A DNA stretch of 42,392 nt from positions 1-42,392 of the forward strand of contig JAFSCI010000011.1 in the NCBI GenBank assembly GCA_017436815.1, read 5' to 3'. Positions 42,345 through 42,392 of this stretch are shown in pieces. The notes under the pieces were generated by a model. It searched no databases, was not told the DNA's origin, and saw only the letters and a list, made by a program, of their open reading frames with translations. A program made the translations under genes and the position numbers. How positions within the stretch are numbered: position 1 is the first letter of the stretch; each line of letters begins with the position of its first letter. This DNA comes from Clostridia bacterium. Its GTDB lineage: Bacteria > Bacillota > Clostridia > Oscillospirales > Acutalibacteraceae.

Positions 42345-42392
42345 ATGAAGATTGCAGACGAAAACGCCCTCAGAAACCTGTGCATCGACAAC
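42345..42392 (+). CDS. Start of a further gene, cut off by the window end
   Basis: An ATG one base after the previous stop opens MKIADENALRNLCIDN, which runs off the window. GAGGG lies in the end of the upstream gene and could serve as RBS. Too short to identify; tight spacing suggests the same operon. Confidence 0.5.
   Translation, partial: MKIADENALRNLCIDN

Overview
The window looks like chromosomal DNA of an uncultured, gut-type anaerobic Clostridia (Oscillospirales/Ruminococcaceae-like Firmicute). The supporting signs are: strong purine-rich Shine-Dalgarno sites, sigma-A-like promoters with TTGACA/TATAAT boxes, two T-box leaders, a BspA-like leucine-rich-repeat surface protein, a ferredoxin-linked 2-oxoacid oxidoreductase, and interspersed palindromic repeats of the kind common in gut Clostridia. 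The taxonomic call is inference. No rRNA, tRNA, CRISPR array, phage or transposase gene was found.

Layout. (1) 1-3.7 kb, minus strand: the N-terminal part of a BspA-like protein with a structured leader, a repeat-rich intergenic stretch, then yebC and dusB. (2) 3.8-21.1 kb, plus strand, housekeeping: polA, a low-molecular-weight phosphatase, rimI, tsaD, a lipid kinase, the cell-shape cluster mreB-mreC-mreD-mrdA plus a minD-like ATPase, a methylglyoxal-synthase-like gene with altered catalytic residues, hisS-aspS, an Entner-Doudoroff-type pair (KDPG aldolase with an extra C-terminal domain, and a KDG kinase), and a SanA-like protein. (3) 21.1-39.6 kb, minus strand: two adjacent T-box-controlled operons, then metY-metA, two zinc-ribbon membrane proteins, a D-lyxose isomerase with an HTH-PfkB kinase, and a small membrane protein. 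(4) 39.8-42.4 kb, plus strand: a probable small RNA or short-peptide unit, then a QueG-like Fe-S protein, a U32-like protein and the start of another gene.

Most interesting part, 21.1-33.2 kb. One T-box (antiterminator 32936-32947, specifier read as GUA, Val) heads a seven-gene operon: HTH-cupin-acyl-CoA synthetase, P-loop ATPase, ferredoxin, three 2-oxoacid:ferredoxin oxidoreductase subunits and a branched-chain aminotransferase. A T-box switches genes on when the cognate amino acid is short. The natural reading is therefore biosynthesis: a branched short-chain acid is activated to its CoA ester, reductively carboxylated to the 2-oxoacid, and transaminated to valine (and perhaps Leu/Ile). 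The next T-box (specifier read as CUC, Leu) controls three genes: a LeuA-family protein that has lost its metal ligands but kept its regulatory domain, a TIM-barrel/acyl-CoA-synthetase fusion, and an amidohydrolase. Together they look like an undescribed, tRNA-sensing branched-chain acid salvage system built from several unusual fusions and a pseudoenzyme.

All function calls come from reading motifs by eye. No database search, structure prediction or folding program was run.
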